DNA from: Eopsaltria australis
Taxonomy: Eukaryota; Chordata; Aves; Passeriformes; Petroicidae
Reading direction: 5' to 3'
DNA: 64,000 bases
NCBI GenBank assembly: GCA_034509425.1
Contig: JAVTVJ010000814.1
Coordinates: forward strand, 434,001 to 498,000
Numbering within the stretch: the first letter of the stretch is position 1; the number at the start of each line of letters is the position of its first letter. Positions 1-9,905 of this stretch are shown piece after piece. The notes under the pieces were generated by a model. That model had not been told where the DNA came from, ran no database searches, and saw nothing but the letters and a program-made list of their open reading frames with translations. Both the position numbers and the translations under genes were made by a program.

Positions 1-1340
1 CTGAATTTCCCTCATCCTCGGGAAGGGCTCCAGAGAGCTGTGTCTAAACAAGACAAATTGATCCAAGCTCCTTCCAGTTGGACTTTGGGGCAGGAGCTGC
101 CTTTGCTGCCCGTGTGATGCCATCTGGTTCAGGATTTCTGATTTAGGACACGGCCCTGCTCCCGTCCCTGGCCTTTCCCATCCCTGAGGACCCAAACTGC
201 AGGATGTGCCCGTGCCCAGGGTCTGTGTCTGCCAGGGGTTGAAACAACACAGGTGACAAGGGGCACAAGATCCTGCTGGCACCAGGAGTGAGGGCCCAGC
301 CTTGACCCCAGGGAGAACCCCTGCTTCCCCTCCATCCTCCACAACCCAGGACGCGAAGAATCGGTCTGGAATCTCACATTTGAGATAATTGCATTAAGGT
401 AATTGCCACTGCAGCATTATTTCCCATTCCTGGGAGAGGCTGAGAGGAGGCTGAGTGCATTGTGTCTGCGTTAGCAGATTAATAATTACAGCCCTTCGGA
501 GCAGCGCTGGTTTGTGTGGATTCACAGCTGCCGGATCATTACCCGGCACACTTGAAGACACCCTATAGGAGCACAACGCCGCGTGCTGCACAGTTTGCTT
601 CCTCCTCTGCTGGGTCCTGGCTTTGCTTCACTTTCATCAAACTCACAGCTTGGAAGAAATAGAAAACATTTACAACCTGAAGCAAGCGAGCTCTGGAGCC
701 GCGAGGAGCCATCGGGGAATCTCTGGCGAATGCCTTGGGAAGGGAATGTTCAGTCCCTCAGAGGAAGGCTTTACCCTTCCCGGCACAGCCTGTTCCTTGG
801 GAGGCTCTGGGTCTCCTTGGGAGGCTCTGGGTGCACGTGGGACTCATCCCAGCCCACAGCACTCTCTGTGACAAAGGAGATCTGTGGAGATCTTCCCCCA
901 CTGCGGAGCCACCGCCGCCTCTGCAGCAGCTCTGCTTGCTGCAAAATAATTTAGGAGAGGGAGCAGAAGGCTCCTGTGGCCTATTGAAAAGATGAATAAT
1001 TTAGGGAAGCTGGATGAAATTACGGAGCAGGATAACTCAGCCTCACAAAGAGGATAACACACAAACTCCAACAATCCCACAGCATCAGGGAACAGCAGTT
1101 GTGTGTCCCACCTGACAGAGCTCATCCCCACCACAAACCTGACCAGTGTGGCATGGGAACCGGGCAAACTGGAAAGAGGACACAGATAGTTCACAGAGGA
1201 ATCTGCTCTGTTTAGCTCTGCTGCCTGATTAGAGCAAATTGAAAAAATAAAAGCGTTAACTGTGAACAGAAAATTAGATTGATAAACTGATTTCAGTTTT
1301 CACAGTCCGGGGTGTAAGAGGGCAAAGAGTTCACCTGAAA
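1..1340. other. Non-coding stretch, GC-rich with two AT-rich islands
   Basis: No gene is visible. Open frames here are short and overlap on both strands. AT-rich patches at about 355-545 and 1195-1300 contain TAAT-type homeodomain cores (for example around 375-400 and 478-490) and look like the islands found throughout the window. The remainder is GC-rich filler with no recognisable mobile element. A short direct duplication at 794-832 is listed separately. Confidence 0.6.
794..832. repeat. 20-bp tandem duplication
   Basis: Two adjacent copies of a 20-base unit beginning TCCTTGGGAGGCTC, the second lacking its last base. The copies are identical, which suggests a recent local slippage or duplication. 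No function is implied. Confidence 0.85.
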
Positions 1341-2359
1341 GGAAAGAATTCTGTCCTCCCTAGCGGTGTCTCCTTCATGTATTGATCAATGTCTGTATGA
1401 AGCAAGCATCTCATTTAGGACACAAACAATATTGTATTTCTTCTGCTTCTTGAGGGATTTCACAGGGAGCTTTAGCGAGGAGCAAGTGCCAGTGACTCAG
1501 AGGAGACGCAGTCAGGACAGCAGAGCAGAGAGAGGACACTGGTTATTTTGGAAGCTCAGTAAATCCATCCATCCATCTGGAGGACGGATGGAGCCTGATC
1601 CCAGCATCTGCCCGGCATCCGACCCCAGCACCTCAGGGCAGGCTGTGCAGGGCCACGAGCAGGGTGATGCCAACACGCTGGCAGAGCTCAGAAAGCCCTG
1701 AGGTGCTCCCAGTGGCCTCCCCTGCCCAGCCCAGCCCAGCCCATCCCATCCCAGCAGCAGCTGCACTCCCGGCTCCCCCGCTCCAGGGCAGCCGCCTCGC
1801 AGAGGGACCTGGATCAAACTCTAAGCTGGGTAAGTCCTTGTCGGAGGCACAAGGCGCCTGAGCAGCCTCCTGGCTTGACCTCTGTACATTGGAAATTATA
1901 TTCCAATCTCTCTACAACACCCAGCGGAGTACCAGGGCTGAACACCTACAACCACTCCGGTAGGGAAAGAGGATGACAGCTACATCTGTAATACCCAGCA
2001 GAGCAGAGGAGGCCGCTTCCTCTCGCTCTCTTCTTTCCCATTTTTACATATGCAATTACAGTGCCGAGCGTTATTTGGATTTGCCTCCGCAGCTGCTGCT
2101 GTCCTGCAGCGTGCTCCAGCCAAATTACATTTCAGAGATGACATTTCCACTCAGAGCAGCGCAGCCCGGCTCCCCTCGTAACGGCGAGGAGAGGGACGCG
2201 ATGGCTTCAGCATTTGTTCTTCCAAACAAGAAGGGTTTGTTCTCGCTCAGGCAGCAGCAGGAGCGGCTGTGAGGGGCCGGCTGGCTCTGCCCTGCGGCGT
2301 TATGGGGAGCTCGCCGGGACAGATCGCTCCCAGCTGGAGAGCCGGGTCAGCGGGAGCTG
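1341..2359. other. Non-coding stretch with a CCCAG/CCCAT pentamer patch
   Basis: Contains a degenerate pentamer run of CCCAG and CCCAT units at about 1724-1753. A donor-like GTAAGT lies at about 1829-1834, but no matching upstream acceptor bounds a coding-looking exon. A modest AT-rich patch covers about 2030-2130. From 2160 to 2380 the DNA is CpG-richer than its surroundings. No gene is supported. Confidence 0.55.
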
Positions 2360-2620
2360 CGAAATAATGGGAGCTAATCTGGCTGTTGAATTTATTAATT
2401 CCCATTTACACTTCTCTATCTCCGTCCTTGTCCATCAAGGCTGATTACACCCAAGCTCGCTGCCGCAGCAGCCGATGCCCTCTAACCATCGCTGTACCAC
2501 CACCAGATCCTTATCAGCTTTTCCACAGCATTAGGCTAATGGTTGCATTCAATGGTCTTAAAGGTCTTTTCAGACCTAAACGATTCGACGATTTTAGAAA
2601 TTATCATCTCTAGCAGAGCA
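2360..2620. promoter_or_regulatory. AT-rich island, possible conserved non-coding element
   Basis: A roughly 260-base island with TAAT/ATTA cores (about 2385-2405) stands out from GC-rich flanks. It contains the remnant of a CR1 3' end described in the next entry. The regulatory reading is inferred from composition and motif density only. Conservation would need cross-species alignment. Confidence 0.3.
2525..2596 (+). mobile_element. Ancient CR1 LINE 3'-end remnant
   Basis: The segment follows the 3' terminus of avian CR1 elements. It has a GGTTAATGGTTGGACT-like start (here GGCTAATGGTTGCATT), then a GGTCTTAAAGGTCTTTTC block, then CCTAAACGATTC, where the family's short terminal ATTCTATG-type repeat begins. 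Several substitutions and a CAGACC replacement for CCAACC show it is old. Only the extreme 3' end is recognisable, as expected for CR1, which is nearly always 5'-truncated. No coding part remains. Confidence 0.7.
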
Positions 2621-3680
2621 GTCTGCCATCAAGGCACCTGTAGCGAGGGCTTTGCCGTGCTCATCACCGCGTTACCTTTCCCTGCAGCCACACTAATTGC
2701 TAACCCTGGGCAGGAAAAATGTATTTTCCTTACTGTCAAAATGACAACCTCTAAACAAATCCTAAATCCTGTTCTGTGCTTCCAGCAGTGTTTTATCTTT
2801 CCGCTGCTGTTCTCTTGAGATTTATGCCTCATGATCTGGAGGAACCTGCAGCATCCATCCCTACCTGTTTCTTGTCTATTTAAGTGGCAAGGGCTTGTCA
2901 AGGCACGGAAGTTTCATTGATTTACTGTAAGATGCGGGATCAGGCTGCTGCAGTGAGTCCCTGGCTGTGCTCCCATACCGAGAAGTTCCTCTTGGGTTGG
3001 CAGAGCCCAGTCAGGCACCAGGACTAAAGCATCCAGTGCACTGGAGAGGGATGAGGGGAGAGGGGTAAAGGATTCGAGCTGGAGGGGTCTGTGATTGTGC
3101 CTTGGGCTGAATCCCCAGAGCCGACCCTCGGAGAGCAACGGGGGCTTCCCCTTGTCCTGTAAAACTGTCCTCAGGCTCCGGGATGCCCTGGAGCAGAGGG
3201 ACTGGGGGATAAGCGTGTGTTTGTTTGTTTTTACAGCCCGCTGCCACGTTCAGGTGCACGGGCCCCATTAAAGGAGGAGCAGCCTGTAAATCGCTGCTGC
3301 ACTGAAGGGTTATGTCTCCCCCGCTGCTGCATTTCATCCCGCACAATCAGGGAAGGGATTTGTCCTGGCACAGGCTCCCACTTCACTACGGAAAATGAGA
3401 ATGGAATCACATCCCTCCTGCTCTTGCCAGGCTGGAAAAGGGCTCGTTTGGCCCCGGGAGCTCAGACCTTCCAAGAGCTGCCATGAAGATCCAGCTCCAC
3501 GTGGGGAGGGACGAGGCAACACCAGGATGAGCTGGAGATGGAGCACGTGGACAAGCAGTGCCAGGACTCCGTGGGTGTGTCTCATCTCCAGGCACAGATG
3601 GGGCCAGGAAACTTGAGGATTTGTGCCAGTAATAAATGATTGATGCTGTTATTCTCCAGGGTGTGTTAGGCGAGAAGATT
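2621..3680. other. Non-coding stretch, no gene seen
   Basis: Mixed composition with no mobile element recognised. A good polypyrimidine-like acceptor (GTTTGTTTGTTTTTACAG, ending at about 3237) occurs, but the sequence after it has no coding character and no clear donor partner. Nothing else could be supported. Confidence 0.55.
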
Positions 3681-4397
3681 TGTCATGGTCCTGAAAAGGC
3701 AAGAGATGTGACAGGAAAGCCCCTGCCTGCTGGAAAAGGAGACATTCAAATCCTGAAGTGCTCATGCAGGATGGATTTGATACTCCTGTGCCTGGGACTA
3801 TGTCTTAGGTTCCAATGGTCGGTATTCTATCCCCATCTCCATGGGATGTTGGGGCCGGCTGGGGCAGTGTTCCTGCCTCATCCCTGATGGCCCCAGGCCG
3901 TGTCTTCTCATGGGCCAGCTCTTGGAGCCAGCTGGGGCACTTTGCTTTGCTCATCCCTGATGGCTGCAGTTCATGGGCCATTGAGTGCCACTGATAAACT
4001 CCATCATCCCATTGGGAGATGCCCCGCCCAGGGGGAGGAACCAAACATTCCTACCTGGATAGAATCTGGGATTTGAAACACCACAAGGCAGCTTTTCCCC
4101 TGCATTCCCAGAGGAAGAGCAGACCCTTCCACACCAGCACTGGACCTTCAGAGGAGAACTGCACCTTCCACAGGATCACTGCCTCAACAGAACCACATCT
4201 ATCACTCCCAGAGCTGCAGCCACCTTCTAATTGGACTGCTACCAACACCCTGACCGACAGGGTGTCAGGTTTTATTCTAACACTGCCAGTGTTTTTGTAC
4301 TACTGCATTTATTTTAATTTTTCTATTAAACTGTAGTTCTGACTTTGAGTCTCTCACTGATCTGCTTTCAAACTACCACAGGCTATCAGAACGGTGG
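3681..4397 (+). mobile_element. Degraded passerine-type ERV LTR (solo, or 5' LTR with a scrap of leader)
   Basis: The layout matches LTRs of endogenous retroviruses common in songbirds. A U3 with a GC box (GCCCCGCCC, 4021-4029) is followed by a decayed TATA position (GATAGAA, about 4058-4064). A characteristic R segment includes a GACCGACAGGGTGTCAGG stretch (about 4251-4268), and a polyadenylation signal ATTAAA lies at 4325-4330. The proposed ends TG (3681) and CA (4379-4380) are a best guess; no target-site duplication was found. TGG at 4395-4397 could be the start of a primer-binding site, in which case a short piece of internal leader follows. No gag, pol or env sequence is present. Family assignment is from memory of the consensus and is not to subfamily level. 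Confidence 0.6.
4325..4330 (+). promoter_or_regulatory. LTR polyadenylation signal ATTAAA
   Basis: An ATTAAA hexamer sits about 50 bases before the proposed LTR end, inside a T-rich R/U5 context (about 4290-4345). This is the expected position for polyadenylation of an LTR transcript. Present-day activity is unknown. Confidence 0.5.
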
Positions 4398-6250
4398 CCC
4401 CCTGACCCCTTCCCTTTTCCCATGGCACCTTCCTTTGGGTCAGGGATGCGCGAGGATCCTACAGCTGCTCCCAACCCTTCTCAGTGTCTGAAGTGCTGGA
4501 AGAAAATTACCCTGAGGTTCTCCAAGGAGAAATTTAAGCAGTAACTTGATCCTCTTTCTGTCAGACTTCCTGGGAAAACTCCTCTGTAGTTCAGCGAGAG
4601 ATAGATAAAGTACATTATTGTTACCATTACATACGAACATAGCCAATTTGGTGACATTCATCTGCGCCGAGTCCCGTTCCTGTGCAGGGAATGAATCAGG
4701 TTAGCAGCTACAGCCCTGGGCTCACAGCAATCCCCCCGCTCCGATAACATAAACAGAAAATTGGAAGGGAAATGTCATCTCAGTGAGTTCATTCTGAATC
4801 ACATGTTTGATGAAAGACTCTTTATAAAACCCTTAAACTGCCTAAAGCCATTCACCTGAAAAAAATGTAACATTCCTCACAGGAAAAGAACAATTAGCAA
4901 TACAATTAGTTTTCTAAGAGGCAGCGATAAATAATTGAATTTTTTCTTTGACGGGGAGGGACGGCACTGTCAGTTCTCAGCTCCTTGTATTGACAGCAGA
5001 GGAAACGGCCCATGAAACCGGTCGTTTGCGGGGAATTTTGATCTATCAATTGCGAGCGAGGAGAACAAGAGAAGCATGAAAGAGCAGCTCGGCTGTCAGA
5101 CGGCAGCTGCAGCCGCTGCAGCCTGGCTGGGCTGTAACGCAGGCAGGCAGGGGCCAGCAAAGCTTCCAGAGGCTGCGCACATCTGGCTGAGCACCCCGTG
5201 CTCTGTGGGTCCCCGCAGCCAGCTCCCAGCAGCCGCGATGGAGGGAGTGAGCTGGGGCTCCCTGAATGGGCTCCAAGTGCCAGAACCAGCCTGAGAGGCT
5301 CCGTCCCAGCCCCATGGCCAGGCAGATGTTGAATCACAGCACCGGGAGCGGTCACACAGGGCACTGGACCGGGATTCCACATGGGAGGGGAGGGAGAGAT
5401 TCATCTCTGCCACGGAGAAATGAGGCAGGACCAGCAGCGCAATTCTCGGTTATGAATTTGTGATCAATACCCTGTTGCCATCGATTCCCTGCTCGCCGTA
5501 ATGAACTGATTAAGGCAAGCACGGCTGATGCCTCTCGGCCGGTGGCTCTGGCCAGGCACGGGGGCAGCCACCAGCACAGCCAGGGTCAGCACATGGGCAC
5601 GAGTCACCGTGGGGCTCCCTGGCCACACCTGGGTGACAGCCTCAGGCTTAGGCTACAGCCTACACAAGAATCAAGGGCACTTCTGCTCCTGTCTCCCACC
5701 AAACACGTGTTTCTTCCTGGCAGCACCAGCAGCACCAGTTCCAAGCAGGAACCAGCCCTTTCAGACCTCTCAAGGACAGGCACAGGGAGAAAGGCCAATC
5801 TTTTCAGCATCTCTTAAGTTTGGGACCTTCTCCTCTTTGTCAATGCATTTGTACCTCCTCTCCCCTCTGCTTTTCCTCAGCTCCCGTCCTTCCCTACTCC
5901 TTCCAAAAGAGGAGTGAAAAATACGCCTTTTGCCCCCTAAACTACTTTCCTGTGAAATTAGAACTCCCGTTGGCTGACCCTGCTGTGGCTGAATCTCAGC
6001 CTTTTCTCCATCAAATCCTTCCTGCAGAATTTATTGGGTGGTGCAGCATTACCCTCATAAAAAGGCAATAAATGGCCCTGTTTGCATTACACTCCATAAT
6101 GGCTGTAACCTCGTGGCATTCTTGCAGAGCCGCCTTAGGAACAAAGGGGCAGAAAAGAAGGCTCCCAGAAATCTTTGGGATAATTACACTGCGGGAGTGC
6201 TGGAATCTTTAAAATCATTTTAAATCAAAGGAAACCCGGATTTTAAATCT
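4398..6250. other. Non-coding stretch with AT-rich islands
   Basis: AT-rich islands occupy about 4590-4650, 4740-4950 and 6040-6250. The last contains AATAAA (about 6067) and a run of ATTTTAAAT-like sequence near 6215-6250. Between them lies GC-rich filler with CAG/CTG-rich tracts (5095-5135) that open several frames at once. No gene or mobile element is recognised. Confidence 0.55.
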
Positions 6251-7724
6251 GAGGTTAACAGCACTTGGGACACTTGCAGAACTCTTCAGCCTCCGCAGCT
6301 TGCAGCATCCCCTTTGAATGCTGTGTGAGGACAATTCTCTTTCCTTTCCTTGTATTTCCCCACTTGTTCCAGGAAGCTGGGAGGTTCCCCATTCACTTGG
6401 GGAACATTCCTACGGTTGAACACCCTGAGGGTGCTGCAATGGGCGTGAGCCGGGGTGGGATCAGAGCCAGCCTCGGACGGCGGCTGTGGGGACGGGCAGC
6501 ACCTCGGGTACGTGAGGATGGTGCAGGTGAATCTCTGGGTCTCCAGGCTGGTGCGAAACACACAGGAGATTTTGTCTCCTGCTCTAAGAAGCCGGGAAAA
6601 CAGAGTTTTTCTGGATCGCGGTGGAATTGATTCCTTGCAAGATGACCAGGAGAACATTCCTAAAACATATGATCTTAGGCATCTGTTTGCCCAGTGCTGG
6701 TCTGCAGCTCGTCCTTCAGCCCGTGTCCCCAGGGCTGGCATGGGGACCGCCACCACCTCCCCCTGTACCCCGGGGACTTCTCAGCAGTGCTGCAATCACC
6801 GGGAACAGCAGCTCGGGTGCTCAGGCTCTTCCAGCTCTCTAACACTCTGCTGTTTGCCCGACCTGGCAGCCTTTTATTGCTCTTTCAAGGGCCACTTCTA
6901 AACATTATGGCTCACTTAGAGTTTAGGAAGGCGGCACTTTGGAAATGCAGAGTTTGCTGTTTCAGCCAGGATGTGCATTACCTGTCCCTCATTTCTTTAT
7001 TGGATAAAGCACTTTTATCCACTCCGTGGAGTTAAGTTATAAATTGGAGATGTAAAGTCGCAGTAGAGGAAGAGTAAAGCAGAGATGGGATAAGGATAAG
7101 GGAGATTTTGGGCTGGACTCTGCCGCAGAGCCCTGCAGCTCTGCCAGGCTGGGGTCACACCTGCTCTGAGCTGCTCTGCAGTGTCACCTTCCTGAACATG
7201 CCACAGAGCAATAGAGCACAGGCAGGGACACAGAGTGGTGACAGAGGGGACAGGGCTGTGCTTAGCCCCTGCCTGCTCACCTCAGTACAGAGTGGTCCCA
7301 GATAAAGCTGGACAAAGGCTGTGTGAGAGTGGCCAGCACCAAACCCAGCGCAGGGTCTGGAATTCTCTCCACCATCCCCGGGGCAGGGCTCCCGTCCTGT
7401 AACTCACTGGGATGTGGAAATGAAAACAAAGAGAGCATGAACACAACAGCTCGCACTGCTCTGCGAGGCCGGTAATTGAAAACTCCTGACGCTAAACAGA
7501 AATGAAAATGTTAATGGCAAACACCCAGAGCAAATGTATTCCATATGCAGAGGATCGCCATAGGCTGACAAATACAAATGTTGCTGTAGCTATGGGGGGA
7601 GCAAAGGCAGAGACGCTGCTGCAGAAGGAAGGGGCTGCACTCCCTGCCCAGCTCGGAGCAGCTCCCAGCTCCTGTTCCTGCCACTCTCCCAGCCAGGAGC
7701 AGCACCTGCAGCTCCCAGAGCTGC
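6251..7724. other. Non-coding stretch, no gene seen
   Basis: Mostly GC-rich filler with short AT-rich pieces around 6890-7060. Open frames overlap in several frames and lack any recognisable domain. No repeat family could be identified. Confidence 0.55.
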
Positions 7725-7802
7725 CATTCCCATTCCCATTCCCATTCCCATTCCCATTCCCATTCCCATTCCCATTCCCATTCCCATTCCCATTCCCATT
7801 CC
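7725..7802. repeat. (CATTCC)13 perfect hexanucleotide microsatellite
   Basis: Thirteen uninterrupted copies of CATTCC, 78 bases, with no variant unit. Open frames crossing it give alternating dipeptides (Pro-Phe on the plus strand; Asn-Gly, Trp-Glu or Gly-Met on the minus strand) and are artefacts of the repeat. CATTCC is the core of the TEAD-family M-CAT site, so the array is also a homotypic run of potential TEAD cores; whether that matters is unknown. Perfect copies imply a young, probably length-variable locus. Confidence 0.97.
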
Positions 7803-9639
7803 TCATCTACACACCCAGTGGCTGGGAAGAGGCTGGAACATGGTGAGGGAGCCCTGACCCTCACCCCACTCAGAAGGGACGAGCATTCCCCTCTGACCAA
7901 CACCTTTCCAGGAGGGAAAAAGCCTTTTGGGAGCCACATCCATCAGCGCGGGCACGGGAATGACTGCGCTGCTCGCAGGAGATGCCATAAATCCATCCCG
8001 TAAGAGTTCCCAAGTCGGAACAGGAGGTAGAGGGTAACGACTCAAGAATAATACACAGAAACCCAGCAAGAACTCAGAATGCCTGGTGGAAGCCCAAGGG
8101 AAATTAGCCTAATGCTCAGCAAATGTTGGAGAGCGAGGGGATTACTCTTCCCCCGGCCCCGCTGCTGCCGCCGGGAGAGTTTGCAGCACTTTGTCATTTA
8201 TGGCTGGAGCTCTTTATGGCTCTGGGGGTTTTCATAACCAGAGTGGTTCCTCCTGGCATCCATCTTTGCTGTCATGGACAAGGAGATTGGCGCTTAGGGC
8301 GCCAACCCGGGGCCTGACAAACCTGGGCTTGCTTCAAACCCGGCCCCTGGGCAGCTTTGCCATAAACCCGCAGTAAAACCTGGGCCAGAGCACCGAGGCC
8401 AGCCCTGCTCACAGCCCCTGAACTCAACCCTCAGGCTCACCTCGTTTCTGGAGATTCAGGTAAAGCTTTTCGAAACTCCTGGCGGCGTTCCTTTCTTCCC
8501 TGTTTTTTTCTCATGCTCGCAGCCTGCCTCCAAAGCAGGCAATGTTCACACTCCTTGGGTTTCACCACAAGCATTCCTTCCAGCTCCATCTGTGAGCCTT
8601 AATTAGTGAATTTACTGACAGAAACTTTATTAATGCAGCATTTAGCTCTGCTGGCAGCGTCTTGCGCCCTTCAGAGCCTCCTGTGCAGTGAAACACCAGC
8701 TCCCAGGGCCTCTGGGGGTTTTCCTGCCATCATTTCCCCTTCTGGGGGCCCAGGAGCACCCACCCTGTCCTGCCACCCTCCCCTCGCTGCCTGTCTGCAG
8801 GGAGAGTGGGATCACAGCTCTCCAAGGAATACACACATGGTGGGAGCAGCAAAAAGGAGCCTGACAACACCTTGGCACCCACTTCATCCCCACTGGAACC
8901 AAACCAGAGCCCAGATCCTCACCTCTGTGCCCCCATCCCCTTGCCCATGTGCCAGGCACACCCAGAGACCACCTCTTGCAGGACAGACCCCACCAGCATC
9001 TCCCACAGGAGGCACAAACCAGGATTCCTGCCACATCTTCCCTCTCCTTTCAATTTCTTTTCTCCTTCTAGTTGTTTTTTTTTCCCCTCAAAGACATTAA
9101 GCAGATATAAAAGTTAAATGTGAAGTCGAAACAATAAGGCATGGAAATAGCAGAAATAACTTAATTAAGTTTTTAAAGATTTCCATGCTTGAATAAATTA
9201 GCCTTCCTGCAAATGTCACAACAGGCAGAAAAAATGTGTAATCAATGGAGCACAATGTTACTTTGCTCTTTAGTTAAATGCAAGCTCCAGCAGTGTGTTC
9301 TCCAAGCTTCCCTCTCTTCCTCCACTCTCCCCACTGCATCTTCCCCACACGCTGAGCTGCTCTGGGGGAAAGGCTCCAGAAAAGCCAACACCAGCTTTTC
9401 CCTGTGCAGGAAACAAGCTGAGAGGTTTCCTTTGCTCTGCTCCCCTGAAGCACCTCGGAAAAGCATCAACAACCACTTCCATGTGCTGGTGACACAACTG
9501 GGAGGGAGGGGACACTCCTAATTTGTCAATTAGGCAAAAAAAATCCGGCAGAATCAGCAGAAATAACGTCTGTTTTACACTGGGGAATGTGCCAGAGCTT
9601 TTCAAGGCCACCCAGGTCCTTCTGCCACTCCTGAGGATG
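7803..9639. other. Non-coding stretch with an AT-rich island near 9.1 kb
   Basis: The part to about 9040 is GC-rich filler. An AT-rich island at about 9075-9260 contains the palindrome CTTAATTAAG (9160-9169) and further TAAT cores. A smaller AT-rich piece with TTAATTAG lies near 8600. No exon or mobile element is recognised before the CR1 fragment that follows. Confidence 0.55.
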
Positions 9640-9689
9640 GGAATTTATTGAGGAGGGTTTGGGGGAGAGCAACCAGGACAGGCAGGGAG

Positions 9690-9905
9690 AATAAAACACT
9701 GACACAGGATGGAAGCAGAGGGAATTTTGGCTTGCTTATTCTGGAAAAGAAAGACGAGGCGAGACATGCAAACAGTCTTCAAACATTTAAAGGAAAGCTC
9801 TGAAAAGGGAGAGAATAAACAGGTTTTCATGTTTGCTATGAGGATGACAAGATAAACATAAACTGCAGCAAGGAGCATTCATGTTCGACATCAGAAAGGC
9901 GCCTG
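9690..9905 (+). mobile_element. CR1 LINE fragment (C-terminal ORF2 region), sense on plus strand
   Basis: The sequence tracks the avian CR1 segment downstream of the reverse transcriptase. It runs from a GGCTTGCTTATTCTGG segment, through an AGTCTTCAAACATTTAAAGG segment, to a TAAACTGCAGCAAGG segment, ending in a GACATCAGAAAGG-like piece. In intact elements this encodes the end of the ORF2 protein. Here the frame is broken by small indels and stops. The left border could extend to about 9640, where similarity becomes too weak to call. The usual CR1 3' terminus is absent, so the right part is deleted or diverged. Confidence 0.75.

Noticed and set aside
1829..1834. Splice donor GTAAGT (and other isolated donors near 11607, 19855, 23116, 35246)
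   Set aside because: None pairs with an acceptor to give an exon of coding character; isolated donors are expected by chance.
7492..7939. Open frames with Pro-Phe, Asn-Gly, Trp-Glu and Gly-Met dipeptide repeats
   Set aside because: These are translations of the (CATTCC)13 microsatellite in different frames.
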